NCBI RefSeq assembly: GCF_000298295.1
Contig: NZ_AMGM01000010.1
Location: 30,967-94,966, forward strand
From: Cecembia lonarensis LW9
GTDB lineage: Bacteria; Bacteroidota; Bacteroidia; Cytophagales; Cyclobacteriaceae
Direction: 5' to 3'
Length of the DNA stretch: 64,000 nucleotides
In this document: one piece after another, positions 44,077 through 52,375 of the stretch
Position numbering within the stretch: position 1 is the first letter of the stretch
Layout of the letters: each line of letters starts with the position of its first letter
The notes under the pieces: model-generated
The model's input: the letters and a program-made list of their open reading frames with translations, nothing else
The model's database searches: none
What the model was told of the DNA's origin: nothing
Position numbers and translations under genes: made by a program

Positions 44077-45555
44077 ATGAAAATCATCGCCAAGCAAAGC
44101 ATACTGACCACTTTTTCTTCCTATCTCGGTGTGCTGATCGGTTATTTTAATGTATTATGGCTTCTTCCTTACGTTCTTGATCCAGACCAATTGGGCCTTT
44201 TCAGGACAGTGCAGGACCTGGCGCTGATTCTTGTACCTTTTGCGCAGCTTGGCATAGGTAATGGAATCACACGGTTTTATCCAAGGATCAAAGAGAAGCA
44301 GTTTTCATTTTTCACCATGAGTCTGCTACTGAGTTTAGTCGGTGCGGTATTGGTTGCCCTTATTTTTATAGGCTTACGGGATTATCTGGTACTTGCCTTT
44401 GCTGCCAATTCTCCTGAGGTACTTGATTTTTTTGGTGTAGTACTTTTGATCATGCTGTTTTCTGTTTTGAATTCTATTTTAGATGCCTTTTGCCGGTCTT
44501 TTTTGGAAATTGCTGTACCCACCTTTTTCAGGGAAGTCCTGTTGAGAATACTGGCCTCATTGATCGTCTTGGCTTATTTCCAAGATTGGCTGAGTTTCAG
44601 CCAACTCATTTGGTCACTTTCAATGATTTACCTGCTCACTTTGGCAGGAATGATAGCTTATATGGTCAGGTTAGGGATTTTCAAATTAGAATTTAACTTC
44701 CAAGTTTTTCCTTATGGTTTCAGGAGAGAGTTTATGAAGTATAACCTGATTACCTTTTTGGGCACCACTGGCTCTTTGCTGATTATGAAAATTGACAGTC
44801 TGATGGTGGCTGCTATGATTGGTTTGGACGCCAATGCCGTGTACAGCATTGGTTTTGCCATTGCCATTGTGATAGAAATGCCAAGGAGAGCTGTTTCCCA
44901 AGTGGTTATGCCTCTTATTTCCGAGTATTTTGTGGCCAATCGTTTGGAAAAAATTGACCGGCTTTACAAGCAGGTAGCCGTTCATCAGCTGCTTATTTGT
45001 CTCCTGCTTTTTATCGGCATATGGGCTAATGTGGATAATCTCTATCACTTTGTACCCAACAAAGAAATTTATGAAGCCGGTAAATGGGTGGTATTTTGGA
45101 TAGGTCTGGGCAAAATCATAGATATTTTATTTTCAATCAACGGAGAAATCATTGTTTATTCCCGATACTATGTTTTCAACATCACCGCCACGTTGTTGAT
45201 GAGTGCCCTCGTTATTCTGATGAATTTACTATTGATTCCCAGCTATGGCATTGAGGGCGCAGCCATGGCATCGCTGATCGCCATGGCTAGCTATAACCTT
45301 ATCAAATACACCTATGTAAAAATCAGATTGGGACTAGATCCTTTTTCATTAGATATTCTCAAAATTATTTTGTTGGGACTTTTTGTATACGTACTCCAAT
45401 ACTTCCTTTTATTTTGGTTATCCACCGGATTTTGGGATCTGCTCCTACGCTCCTTGCTTATCACATTTTTATATTTGTTGGGCCTTATCGCATTAAAAAT
45501 CGCAAAGGACAGTCAAAAAGAATTGATTCAAAAAATAAAAGGACTCAGGCCTTAG
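44077..45555 (+). CDS. Polysaccharide flippase, Wzx/MATE-like
   Basis: This protein has about 492 residues and roughly 12-14 membrane helices throughout. It resembles the oligosaccharide flippase family (MOP superfamily) that moves lipid-linked repeat units across the inner membrane. The start is taken at ATG 44077, giving MKIIAKQSILTTFSSYLGV, the usual amphipathic beginning. A TTG at 44068 adds only three residues. FLGTTGSLLIMKIDSLMVAAM near 225 is typical. It is the last gene of the YfhO-GT4-FkbM operon. The polymerase or ligase needed for a full Wzx/Wzy pathway is not present. Confidence 0.88.
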   Translation: MKIIAKQSILTTFSSYLGVLIGYFNVLWLLPYVLDPDQLGLFRTVQDLALILVPFAQLGIGNGITRFYPRIKEKQFSFFTMSLLLSLVGAVLVALIFIGLRDYLVLAFAANSPEVLDFFGVVLLIMLFSVLNSILDAFCRSFLEIAVPTFFREVLLRILASLIVLAYFQDWLSFSQLIWSLSMIYLLTLAGMIAYMVRLGIFKLEFNFQVFPYGFRREFMKYNLITFLGTTGSLLIMKIDSLMVAAMIGLDANAVYSIGFAIAIVIEMPRRAVSQVVMPLISEYFVANRLEKIDRLYKQVAVHQLLICLLLFIGIWANVDNLYHFVPNKEIYEAGKWVVFWIGLGKIIDILFSINGEIIVYSRYYVFNITATLLMSALVILMNLLLIPSYGIEGAAMASLIAMASYNLIKYTYVKIRLGLDPFSLDILKIILLGLFVYVLQYFLLFWLSTGFWDLLLRSLLITFLYLLGLIALKIAKDSQKELIQKIKGLRP

Positions 45556-46074
45556 AGTGTTACCAAACCTCTTTATAGACAAGATTTGAGCTGCCTGGAT
45601 TCCGCAAACGTCCACTGTTATCCTGCATCCTGAGATACGAGGTCCCAAATCCTGAAAGAAAATGGGATGAGGCCTGCTTTTGGAAAGGGCTTCACTCGGT
45701 ATTGTAATTTAATTGTGAAGTTGGAACATGTCAGCGACCTGAGCCTTTATGCAAATATACGGATTATATCCCTCTTCGTTAGGTTTTAAAAGTTCAATTT
45801 CCCCATCCAGCAAAAAAGGAGCTTTTTAAACTTGACAATCAAGGCAAAAACTTTCCACTTACATAAAAACAATGTGTTCCGCATCCTTTCTATGATCAAA
45901 TTGAGTAAATTCCTATTCGGATAATGCTGAGCCATATGAAAATGGCTGGCAACACAAAATATTTGACTGTTACATCAAAATAATATTGGTATTTATCAAA
46001 ATATTATTCTAAAAATAAAATTTATTCATAGATATTATCATTAATTTTGCAGCATCAAAAGGCACTATTGAAAA
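45556..46074. other. Gap without a recognisable gene
   Basis: The 519-bp region has no credible ORF. A short stretch CCGCAAACGTC at 45603-45613 repeats 11 bases of the lacI operator region but lacks the inverted half. A weak AAAAAGG-CTTTTT hairpin lies near 45820. It ends in the promoter region of the universal stress gene. Decayed coding sequence cannot be excluded. Confidence 0.45.
46042..46049 (+). promoter_or_regulatory. Candidate -7 box of the universal stress gene
   Basis: TAATTTTG is a perfect TAnnTTTG element 26 bp before the ATG at 46075. The -33 region is AT-rich and has no clear TTTG. Confidence 0.45.
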
Positions 46075-46998
46075 ATGTATCAAATCAAGAAACTTATTGT
46101 TTGTTTGGACCAGACCTCACTGGATGAAACTTTGGTCAGATTTGCTTCTTTTATTGCAAATGCCAATCAAACCAAAAAAGTCTATTTCACCAACGTCATC
46201 AGAAACCTCAATATTCCCAAAGAGGTACTCAATGAATTCCCCAGCTTGATAGAGAATATGGTGGAAGAGCGAAAATCACAGATGAAGGCTGTGGTGGAGA
46301 AGAGTTTTGGGAAAAATGGGGATATAGAATTTTCTTACGTGGTCAAGGAAGGACAGTTATCCAAAAAGATACTCAAACTGGCCCACGAAAAATCAGCGGA
46401 TATGATTATCGTAGGGAGAAAGGTCAACCTTCCAGGAACAGGTGTCATATCCCAGCGATTGGCAAGGAGAGCAAGTTGTTCTTTATTGATCATTCCGGAA
46501 GATGCCAGTCCAAAAATTGACCGCTTATTGGTTCCTTCAGATTTTTCGGATTACTCCAAGGATGCCATGGAGGAAGCCATTTTGATCGCTGAAAAATATG
46601 GTATAAATACAGAGATCGTCTGTCAAAATGTATTTACGGTTCCTTCAGGCTACCATTTTACAGGAAAAAGCTATGAAGAATTTACCGAAATCATGAAAAT
46701 GCATGCCGAAATCAACTTCAAAAAATTTATACGGAAAATTGACACCAAGGATATTACCATTACCCCTGTTTATACCCAGGACGAGGATGATGATCCGGTA
46801 GAGGATATATTAGCAAAAGCCAAAGAAATCAATGCTGATGCTATTATTATTGGTGCTAAAGGCAGAACCGCTGCCACTGCACTTTTCATTGGAAGTATGG
46901 CCGAACGCTTGATACAACTCAATGACCAATTACCCCTTTTGGTTACCAGACCTAAAGGAAAAAACGCGGGAATCCTGGATTACATTTTAGAGATCTAA
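46075..46998 (+). CDS. Tandem-domain universal stress protein
   Basis: The 307-residue cytoplasmic protein has two Usp domains (about 1-140 and 145-295). The second domain carries a complete nucleotide-binding signature, G-2x-G-9x-G-S, in GAKGRTAATALFIGS near residue 258. The first has a weaker version (GRKVNLPGTG) near 120. This suggests ATP binding by the C-terminal half only. Usp proteins help survival under starvation and stress. A terminator lies at 47006-47026. It has its own -7 box and looks monocistronic. Confidence 0.92.
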   Translation: MYQIKKLIVCLDQTSLDETLVRFASFIANANQTKKVYFTNVIRNLNIPKEVLNEFPSLIENMVEERKSQMKAVVEKSFGKNGDIEFSYVVKEGQLSKKILKLAHEKSADMIIVGRKVNLPGTGVISQRLARRASCSLLIIPEDASPKIDRLLVPSDFSDYSKDAMEEAILIAEKYGINTEIVCQNVFTVPSGYHFTGKSYEEFTEIMKMHAEINFKKFIRKIDTKDITITPVYTQDEDDDPVEDILAKAKEINADAIIIGAKGRTAATALFIGSMAERLIQLNDQLPLLVTRPKGKNAGILDYILEI

Positions 46999-47005
46999 AG
47001 ATAGA

Positions 47006-47026
47006 AGCGGGGAAACCCGCTTTTTT
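47006..47026 (+). terminator. Rho-independent terminator of the universal stress gene
   Basis: AGCGGG-GAAA-CCCGCT with a stable tetraloop is followed by a T-run. It starts 8 bp after the stop at 46998. Confidence 0.9.
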
Positions 47027-47092
47027 ATTTTAAATTTACTCAGGCGCATTTTAGTTGTGCGTTAAGCCTCCGATTATTTTTTATGTAAAAGT

Positions 47093-47647
47093 ATGAAGAT
47101 GACAACTTTAACTGATAAAGAACTTCTTGATCTCATCAAAAACCCCGCGAGCAGAGAATTGGGATTCAGGCAGCTCATTGAAACTTATCAGAAAAAAGTA
47201 TATTCGCTTATCAGAAAAATGGTTATCATCCACGAGGATGCAGATGACCTTACCCAGATTACTTTTATCAAGGCCTTTAAAAATATCAATAAATTTCAGG
47301 GAAACTCCAGCTTATTTACCTGGTTATACAGGATAGCGACAAATGAAAGCCTAAACTTTTTAGCCAAAAAGAAGAAAAGGTTTTTTGTTGATTTATCGGA
47401 TCATGAAGAGTTGATGAAGCATCATGTAGATCATTCACCTTTGATTGATGGTGATGAAATAGAAAGAAAACTGCAAAAAGCACTACTTCACTTACCCGAT
47501 AAGCAACGGCTGGTTTTTAATTTGAAATATTTTGAAGACCTTAACTATGAAGAAATCAGTAAAATCACGGATACATCGGTGGGGTCACTCAAAGCGTCCT
47601 ATCACCATGCCGTTAAAAAAATAGAAAATGAATTACGTTCAGAATAA
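47093..47647 (+). CDS. ECF-family RNA polymerase sigma factor
   Basis: The 184-residue sigma-70 ECF protein has region 2 at about 22-95, with DADDLTQITFIKAFKNINKF and FLTWLYRIATN-like FTWLYRIATNESLN. Region 4 at about 125-180 includes LPDKQRLVFNLKYFEDLNYEEI and VGSLKASYHHAVKKIE. It lacks any extra C-terminal domain. It heads a three-gene operon with a small membrane protein, a likely anti-sigma candidate, and a Spy/LTXXQ-type periplasmic protein. This pattern suggests an envelope stress response. Confidence 0.94.
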   Translation: MKMTTLTDKELLDLIKNPASRELGFRQLIETYQKKVYSLIRKMVIIHEDADDLTQITFIKAFKNINKFQGNSSLFTWLYRIATNESLNFLAKKKKRFFVDLSDHEELMKHHVDHSPLIDGDEIERKLQKALLHLPDKQRLVFNLKYFEDLNYEEISKITDTSVGSLKASYHHAVKKIENELRSE

Positions 47648-47682
47648 ACCCTGAACCATAACAATTGTCTAATAAAAGAATT

Positions 47683-48057
47683 ATGGATAATATCAGCAAA
47701 AAAAACATTTACAATACACCTGACGGATATTTTGATGGATTATCCGAACAGATACTGCAACGGCATGAACGGGAGAAAGTCAAGCAGATTTCTGTATTTA
47801 AAAAATATGCTGCAGCAGCGGTATTGGTTTTAGGCCTTGGTATTTATTTCCTGAATGATGTCGGTCAATCAACTGCAACAGAAACCAATAACATCAGTCA
47901 GGAAATTGACAGGTATATCAACGCAGATTACTGGCAAGTAGAAGATGTATTGATGTTGGCTGAAAACCCTAATGATATTTTGGATGAAATCATACTGGCT
48001 GAATGGAGTGAATACAATTGGGAAGAGGATGATTTTGAAAACAATATATGGTACTAA
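47683..48057 (+). CDS. Small single-pass membrane protein, possible anti-sigma factor
   Basis: The 124-residue protein has an N-terminal cytoplasmic part (about 1-40, with NTPDGYFDGLSEQIL), one membrane helix near residues 40-57 (YAAAAVLVLGLGIYFL) and a polar, acidic outer part. I start at ATG 47683; a TTG at 47665 adds six residues. There is no zinc-binding ZAS motif (HxxxCxxC), so it is not a classic zinc anti-sigma factor. Context alone, directly after an ECF sigma gene (35 bp) and 11 bp before the Spy-like gene, suggests control of the sigma factor. I do not recognise a named family. Confidence 0.7.
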   Translation: MDNISKKNIYNTPDGYFDGLSEQILQRHEREKVKQISVFKKYAAAAVLVLGLGIYFLNDVGQSTATETNNISQEIDRYINADYWQVEDVLMLAENPNDILDEIILAEWSEYNWEEDDFENNIWY

Positions 48058-48068
48058 AACCGAAAGTA

Positions 48069-48521
48069 ATGAAACAATTGATCCTTATAATCACCTTGTT
48101 TTCCTTATCGCTAACTGTATTTGGTCAAAGAGGGGAACAACAATACGATAAAGAAAAGCTTGAGGCTGCCAGGGTTGCCTTCATTACAAACAGGCTGGAC
48201 CTTAAACCCAATCAGGCAGAAAAATTTTGGCCCCTATTCAATCAATATCAGGAAGAAAGGGGTAAAATGATGGAGGAGATGTCGGCCATAAACAGGGCTG
48301 CAAGCAACGAAACCGATGATGCAAAAGCCAAAGAGTTGATTAAAAAAAGGTTTAACATCCAAGAAAAAATGCTCCAAAAAGAGCGGCAGTTTATGGAAGA
48401 AATACAGCAAGCCATCAGTCCTTCCCAAGCTGTCAAACTGGGATCAGTAAACAGGGATTTTACAAGACAGGTTTACAGAATGCAACAAGGTAGGGAAAGA
48501 CGAGGCGGTAGAAGTAACTAA
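48069..48521 (+). CDS. Spy/CpxP-like periplasmic stress protein
   Basis: The 150-residue protein has a Sec signal (MKQLILIITLFSLSLTVFGQ) and a mostly helical, charged body. Residues 30-60 (ITNRLDLKPNQAEKFWPLFNQ) resemble the LTXXQ-type motif of Spy and CpxP, and long helices rich in Glu, Lys and Gln follow. Spy proteins are periplasmic chaperones. The ATG at 48069 gives the signal peptide; the ATG at 48048 would add seven residues and overlap the upstream gene. The gene ends at a terminator. Likely co-regulation with the ECF sigma factor is inferred from the operon. Confidence 0.8.
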   Translation: MKQLILIITLFSLSLTVFGQRGEQQYDKEKLEAARVAFITNRLDLKPNQAEKFWPLFNQYQEERGKMMEEMSAINRAASNETDDAKAKELIKKRFNIQEKMLQKERQFMEEIQQAISPSQAVKLGSVNRDFTRQVYRMQQGRERRGGRSN

Positions 48522-48547
48522 AAAAAGCAGCCTTCGCTGCTTTTTTT
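48521..48547. terminator. Bidirectional Rho-independent terminator
   Basis: GCAGC-CTTC-GCTGC is flanked by six A before and seven T after, so both strands end in a T-run. It lies between the convergent Spy-like and mscL genes and serves both. Confidence 0.9.
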
Positions 48548-48549
48548 GA

Positions 48550-48966
48550 TTATTTATTTTTTAACAAGTCGCGAATTTCTTCTAATAGAACCTCTGATTT
48601 AGGTGGTGCCGGTGGCGGTGCTGGAGCCTCCTCTTTTTTCTTTTTAAGATTATTGATGCCTTTTATAGCCAAAAAGATCACAAATGCAATGATCACAAAA
48701 TCCACTACATTTTGGATAAAATTGCCATAACTCAAGACCACTGCAGCCATCTCTTCTCCTCCTTCCACGACATAGGCTTCTCTAAGAGTGATAGTTAAAT
48801 CTTTAAAGTCAACTCCACCCAATAGCACACCTATCGGCGGCATGACGATGTCATTGACAAAAGATGAGACAATCTTACCGAATGCCCCTCCAATGATGAC
48901 TGCTACAGCGAGGTCTATCACATTCCCCCTCACTGCAAAATCTTTAAATTCTTTTATTAGGCTCAT
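48550..48966 (-). CDS. mscL: Large-conductance mechanosensitive channel
   Basis: MscL opens at high membrane tension to release solutes during hypo-osmotic shock. The 138-residue protein has the N-terminal amphipathic helix ([20 protein letters not shown]), the first membrane helix with the gate [19 protein letters not shown], a periplasmic loop, and the second helix near residues 75-100 ([18 protein letters not shown]). A cytoplasmic helix closes the protein. The loop and tail fit the family. It ends at the shared terminator at 48521-48547. Confidence 0.97.
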   Translation of the reverse strand: MSLIKEFKDFAVRGNVIDLAVAVIIGGAFGKIVSSFVNDIVMPPIGVLLGGVDFKDLTITLREAYVVEGGEEMAAVVLSYGNFIQNVVDFVIIAFVIFLAIKGINNLKKKKEEAPAPPPAPPKSEVLLEEIRDLLKNK

Positions 48967-49190
48967 AAAACAAATAATTTGATGATAAATTAATTTTGTA
49001 ATCGTTCAAATTACTGATTTTTTATATTTTATTTCATTTTTCGCCAAATTTTTAAACAATTATTTGTATATACTTCAAAACAACAATATTTTAAATTGAT
49101 AGTCTTAAGTAATACATAGAGAATCATGGTGTCATTTGGCAAGGATATATTTAAAATTTCCTAACTTTCGAACTCAAACCTATTAATAGC

Positions 49191-49568
49191 ATGATGAAAA
49201 TAGCCTTAATTGCCCATGATGGAAAAAAGGCCGACATGGTCCACTTTTTAAGTGGTTTTAAAGATCAATTGAACCACGCTAATATTGAATTGGTCGCCAC
49301 TGGTACCACTGGGTCGCATATCGAGCGTGCAGGTTTCAAAGTACAGAGACTTTTATCCGGACCACTTGGAGGAGACGCACAAATTGCTTCTATGGCAGCC
49401 CAAAAGGAATTGGAAATGGTAATTTTTTTCCGTGACCCTTTGGATAAACATCCTCATGAACCTGATGTGCAAATGCTCATGAGGATTTGTGATGTCCATA
49501 ACATCCCTTTGGCAACGAATCCTGCTGCTGCTAGTTTGATGTTTCAACAATTGACTACTAGACTTTAA
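49191..49568 (+). CDS. mgsA: Methylglyoxal synthase
   Basis: MgsA converts dihydroxyacetone phosphate to methylglyoxal and phosphate, a bypass of lower glycolysis used when phosphate is short or sugar is in excess. The 125-residue protein has the family signature GPLGGDAQIA with the catalytic Asp62, FFRDPLDKHPHEPD around 79-92 (Asp82 and His87 or His89) and the phosphate-binding ATGTTGS at 36-42. It is cytoplasmic. It is followed after four bases by pfkA, so both are probably made from one mRNA. Confidence 0.95.
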   Translation: MMKIALIAHDGKKADMVHFLSGFKDQLNHANIELVATGTTGSHIERAGFKVQRLLSGPLGGDAQIASMAAQKELEMVIFFRDPLDKHPHEPDVQMLMRICDVHNIPLATNPAAASLMFQQLTTRL

Positions 49569-49572
49569 TTCC

Positions 49573-50559
49573 ATGGAAATAAAAACTATAAAAAGAATTG
49601 CTGTTTTAACTTCAGGAGGAGACGCTCCGGGAATGAATGCTGCCATACGTGCTACTGTAAGGGCTGGCTTCTTTTATAACCTGGAAATGTATGGCATCTT
49701 TAGAGGTTATGAAGGTATGATTCAGAATGATATCAAAAAACTCGAATCCAAACATATCAGCCATATCTTAGAAAGGGGAGGCACCATCCTTAAATCCGCG
49801 AGAAGTCAGGAGTTCAGAACACCCGAAGGACGCAAAAAAGCATTTGAAAACCTTCAAAAGCACAAAATAGATGGATTGGTTGTGATCGGTGGGGACGGTT
49901 CCCTTACAGGTGCACATCTATTTTACAAAGAATTCGGTATTCCTGCTATTGGTATCCCGGGCACTATTGATAACGACCTAGCAGGTACAGACCTGACTGT
50001 TGGCTTTGATACGGCATGTAATACGGCCATTGAGGCCATTGATAAAATCAGAGATACAGCAACCTCGCATGACCGGCTGTTTTTTGTAGAAGTTATGGGT
50101 AGGGATGCCGGTTTTATTGCGATCAATGCAGGCATTGGCAGTGCAGCTGCCGCTACATTGATACCTGAGAAAAAAATGCCCATAGAGCGACTGGTGGAAA
50201 GATTAAAAGCCAGGACTAAAGCGATGAAGCAGTCCAATATTGTAATCATAGCTGAGGGGGGAAAAAGTGGTGGTGCTGCAGAAATAGCTGAGAAGATCAA
50301 AAAACAACTCCCCTATTATGACATCAAAGTAACTATCTTGGGGCATTTACAGCGTGGTGGAGCACCTTCATCATTGGACAGGGTACTTGCCAGTAAACTC
50401 GGGGTAGCTGCTGTAGAAGGCTTAATGCAAGGTAAATATGATGTAATGGCCGGTGTCATCAACAATAAAGTTGTTTATACGCCTATTGCCAAAGCGATTG
50501 TTGGTCATAAAGAAGTCGATGAGTATGATTTCCATGTGGTGAAAATTTTATCAACATAA
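49573..50559 (+). CDS. pfkA: ATP-dependent 6-phosphofructokinase
   Basis: PfkA phosphorylates fructose 6-phosphate to the 1,6-bisphosphate. The 328-residue protein is of bacterial PfkA size. TSGGDAPGMNAAIR is at 13-26, GGDGSLTG at 106-113 and IPGTIDNDLAGTD at 128-140, with the catalytic Asp133. The Gly in GGDGS and the Gly in PGTIDND are those of ATP-using rather than pyrophosphate-using enzymes. It sits right after mgsA. Its TAA stop forms the left tip of the MITE-like inverted repeat at 50557-50756. Confidence 0.96.
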   Translation: MEIKTIKRIAVLTSGGDAPGMNAAIRATVRAGFFYNLEMYGIFRGYEGMIQNDIKKLESKHISHILERGGTILKSARSQEFRTPEGRKKAFENLQKHKIDGLVVIGGDGSLTGAHLFYKEFGIPAIGIPGTIDNDLAGTDLTVGFDTACNTAIEAIDKIRDTATSHDRLFFVEVMGRDAGFIAINAGIGSAAAATLIPEKKMPIERLVERLKARTKAMKQSNIVIIAEGGKSGGAAEIAEKIKKQLPYYDIKVTILGHLQRGGAPSSLDRVLASKLGVAAVEGLMQGKYDVMAGVINNKVVYTPIAKAIVGHKEVDEYDFHVVKILST

Positions 50560-50756
50560 AAGAGGCTGTCTCATGATTAAAAACTTCAAAATATTATCCA
50601 AATTTTATTTGGTATTAATTTATTGAAACTTTTTATTTTAGGGCCTTTGTGCTATTTTTAATCACAAAGAAGCCACTAATGTACAAAGGGACCAATGCTT
50701 AAACAGAATTTTGTTTGGGAAATAAATTGAAAATCTTTATAAGACAGCTTCTTTTA
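50557..50756. repeat. MITE-like element with 15-bp terminal inverted repeats
   Basis: TAAAAGAGGCTGTCT (50557-50571) and AGACAGCTTCTTTTA (50742-50756) are inverted repeats with one mismatch, 200 bp apart end to end. The TAA at each tip is the stop codon of pfkA and of the GH13 gene. The interior is AT-rich and non-coding. The GAGGCTGTCT tip resembles the ends of some insertion sequences. It could instead be the paired arms of one long mRNA hairpin. Confidence 0.5.
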
Positions 50757-52307
50757 ATCTTCTTTTTCAATCACAATACTCGCATAAGCTGGAAGTGTGA
50801 TGGTATTTTTCTCCAATTCCGGTGAACCGTACTTATAGATCACCTCATGGTAATCTTCTGGAATTACGATATGATGTGTGATATCGCTTAAATTATGCGC
50901 AACAAAAACTTTCTGGTCCTTATGATTCCTGAAAAAGGCCATGATAGGATCAGGCAAGGTACCTTCATATAGCTCCAAATTACCCAATGCCAATGCCCTG
51001 TTGGTATTCCTCAAGCGGATGATTTCCTTATAATGATTAAAATAACTGGTACTCATCGACTTTTGTATGGCCAAGGGAGTCACTGTTTCATCTATGGAAT
51101 ATTGAGGTTCAATCCAGCTTGTTCTTCCTTTATCATTGGCCTTAATGTCCCATAAAAATGGCTCCCGGATATGCTCATCCGGTTTCTGCCCCAGCATACC
51201 AATTTCTTCCCCATAGTAAAGGTAAGGTGCACCAGGCATGGTCATCAGGATGTTGATGGCCTGTTTTAATTTTCTTGGATTTTCATCCAAGGAGTTTAAC
51301 AACCTAGGTTGGTCATGATTGGAAGAAAAGGTAGCATCAATAAAATCTTTGGTGATATCCAAGTAAAAATCCAAAACCTCTTTCTGTTTTTTTGCCAAAA
51401 GCATTCCATCTTCCTTTTGGTAAGCCTCAATCAATGTATAATGAAAATCAAAGTTGAATAAGGCAGGAAGACCAGGCAAATATGGCGCTACAATTTCTTT
51501 TCGATCATATACTTCTCCAACCAAATATATGTCTGATTTGATGGCTGTCATTCTATCCCGGAATTCTTTCCAAAAAGCATGGTTATCTTCCGGTCTATCA
51601 TCTGGAAAAATATGCTTGGCTGCATCTAATCTGAAGCCATCTACGCCAATATCTTCCAACCAAAAGCGGCCAATTTCATATATTTCCTCCCTGACCTTGG
51701 GGTTATCAAAATTCAAATCCGGCATGCCCCCCCAGAAAAACCCATAATAATAATCCTGACCAAAGCCCGGATCATGCCATTGCCTGATATTATCACTGTC
51801 CAATGTGATGGTCTTTTTGTTGATAAAATCTGCAATTGTATCTTTCTGTGCCCAGACATAATAGTCCCTATAAGGATTATCCCGGCTTTTCTTTGATTCC
51901 AAAAACCATGGATGCTCTGTACTGGTATGGTTGATGATCAGATCTATGACAATCTTAATATCCCTTTTATGCGCCTCTTCCAACAATTGTTTAAAATCAT
52001 CCATGGTACCGTAATCAGGATGAACAGCTTTGTAGTCAGTGACATCATATTTGTGGTAAGTAGGAGAAGGCATAATGGGCATAAACCAGATGGCATTTGC
52101 CCCAAGTTCCTTGACATGATCCAGTTTTTTGATCACACCGTTGAAGTCACCGATGCCATCACCATCTGAGTCATAAAAAGATTGAATGAAAATTTCATAG
52201 GTAATCCCTGCGTGTGGCCAATGATTTTCCACTTCATTTTTTCCTTTCCCGCTACAAGACCAAATAAGTAACAATGTTGAGATAAATAGGCCAAGTTGTA
52301 ATTTCAT
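50754..52307 (-). CDS. GH13 alpha-amylase-family lipoprotein
   Basis: This 517-residue enzyme should hydrolyse alpha-1,4 (or 1,6) links in maltodextrins. It has a lipoprotein signal (LLLIWSC, Cys18). The GH13 barrel shows YEIFIQSFYDSDGDGIGDFNG near 37, DLIINHTS near 140, VDGFRLDAAKHIF near 230 (nucleophile Asp), YLVGEVYD near 268 (acid/base Glu) and SSNHDQPR near 340 (third Asp). A C-terminal beta domain follows. The calcium-type DSDGDGIGD loop suggests a neopullulanase or oligo-1,6-glucosidase-like subgroup, but specificity is uncertain. It is likely anchored in the outer membrane or periplasm as part of the starch locus. Confidence 0.92.
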   Translation of the reverse strand: MKLQLGLFISTLLLIWSCSGKGKNEVENHWPHAGITYEIFIQSFYDSDGDGIGDFNGVIKKLDHVKELGANAIWFMPIMPSPTYHKYDVTDYKAVHPDYGTMDDFKQLLEEAHKRDIKIVIDLIINHTSTEHPWFLESKKSRDNPYRDYYVWAQKDTIADFINKKTITLDSDNIRQWHDPGFGQDYYYGFFWGGMPDLNFDNPKVREEIYEIGRFWLEDIGVDGFRLDAAKHIFPDDRPEDNHAFWKEFRDRMTAIKSDIYLVGEVYDRKEIVAPYLPGLPALFNFDFHYTLIEAYQKEDGMLLAKKQKEVLDFYLDITKDFIDATFSSNHDQPRLLNSLDENPRKLKQAINILMTMPGAPYLYYGEEIGMLGQKPDEHIREPFLWDIKANDKGRTSWIEPQYSIDETVTPLAIQKSMSTSYFNHYKEIIRLRNTNRALALGNLELYEGTLPDPIMAFFRNHKDQKVFVAHNLSDITHHIVIPEDYHEVIYKYGSPELEKNTITLPAYASIVIEKED

Positions 52308-52326
52308 AGCTTATTGATTTAAAAGG

Positions 52327-52353
52327 AAAAAGTCACCGATCCAGTGACTTTTT
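52327..52353 (-). terminator. Terminator between aldolase and GH13 genes
   Basis: GTCAC (52332-52336) and GTGAC (52344-52348) form a stem flanked by A-runs and T-runs on both sides, so on the minus strand it ends the aldolase transcript. It lies 23 bp after the aldolase stop. Read-through to the GH13 gene is possible. Confidence 0.75.
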
Positions 52354-52375
52354 CGATAAATTTTTGATTTGAAAA

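Noticed and set aside
45603..45613. CCGCAAACGTC as another LacI operator
   Set aside because: It matches the left half only, lacks the inverted half and has no nearby sugar gene. Chance is likely.
45556..46074. tRNA, riboswitch or decayed gene in the 519-bp gap
   Set aside because: I found no cloverleaf, no T-loop sequence such as GGTTCGAATCC and no coding frame.
50557..50756. Complete insertion sequence
   Set aside because: The element is only 200 bp and codes for no transposase.
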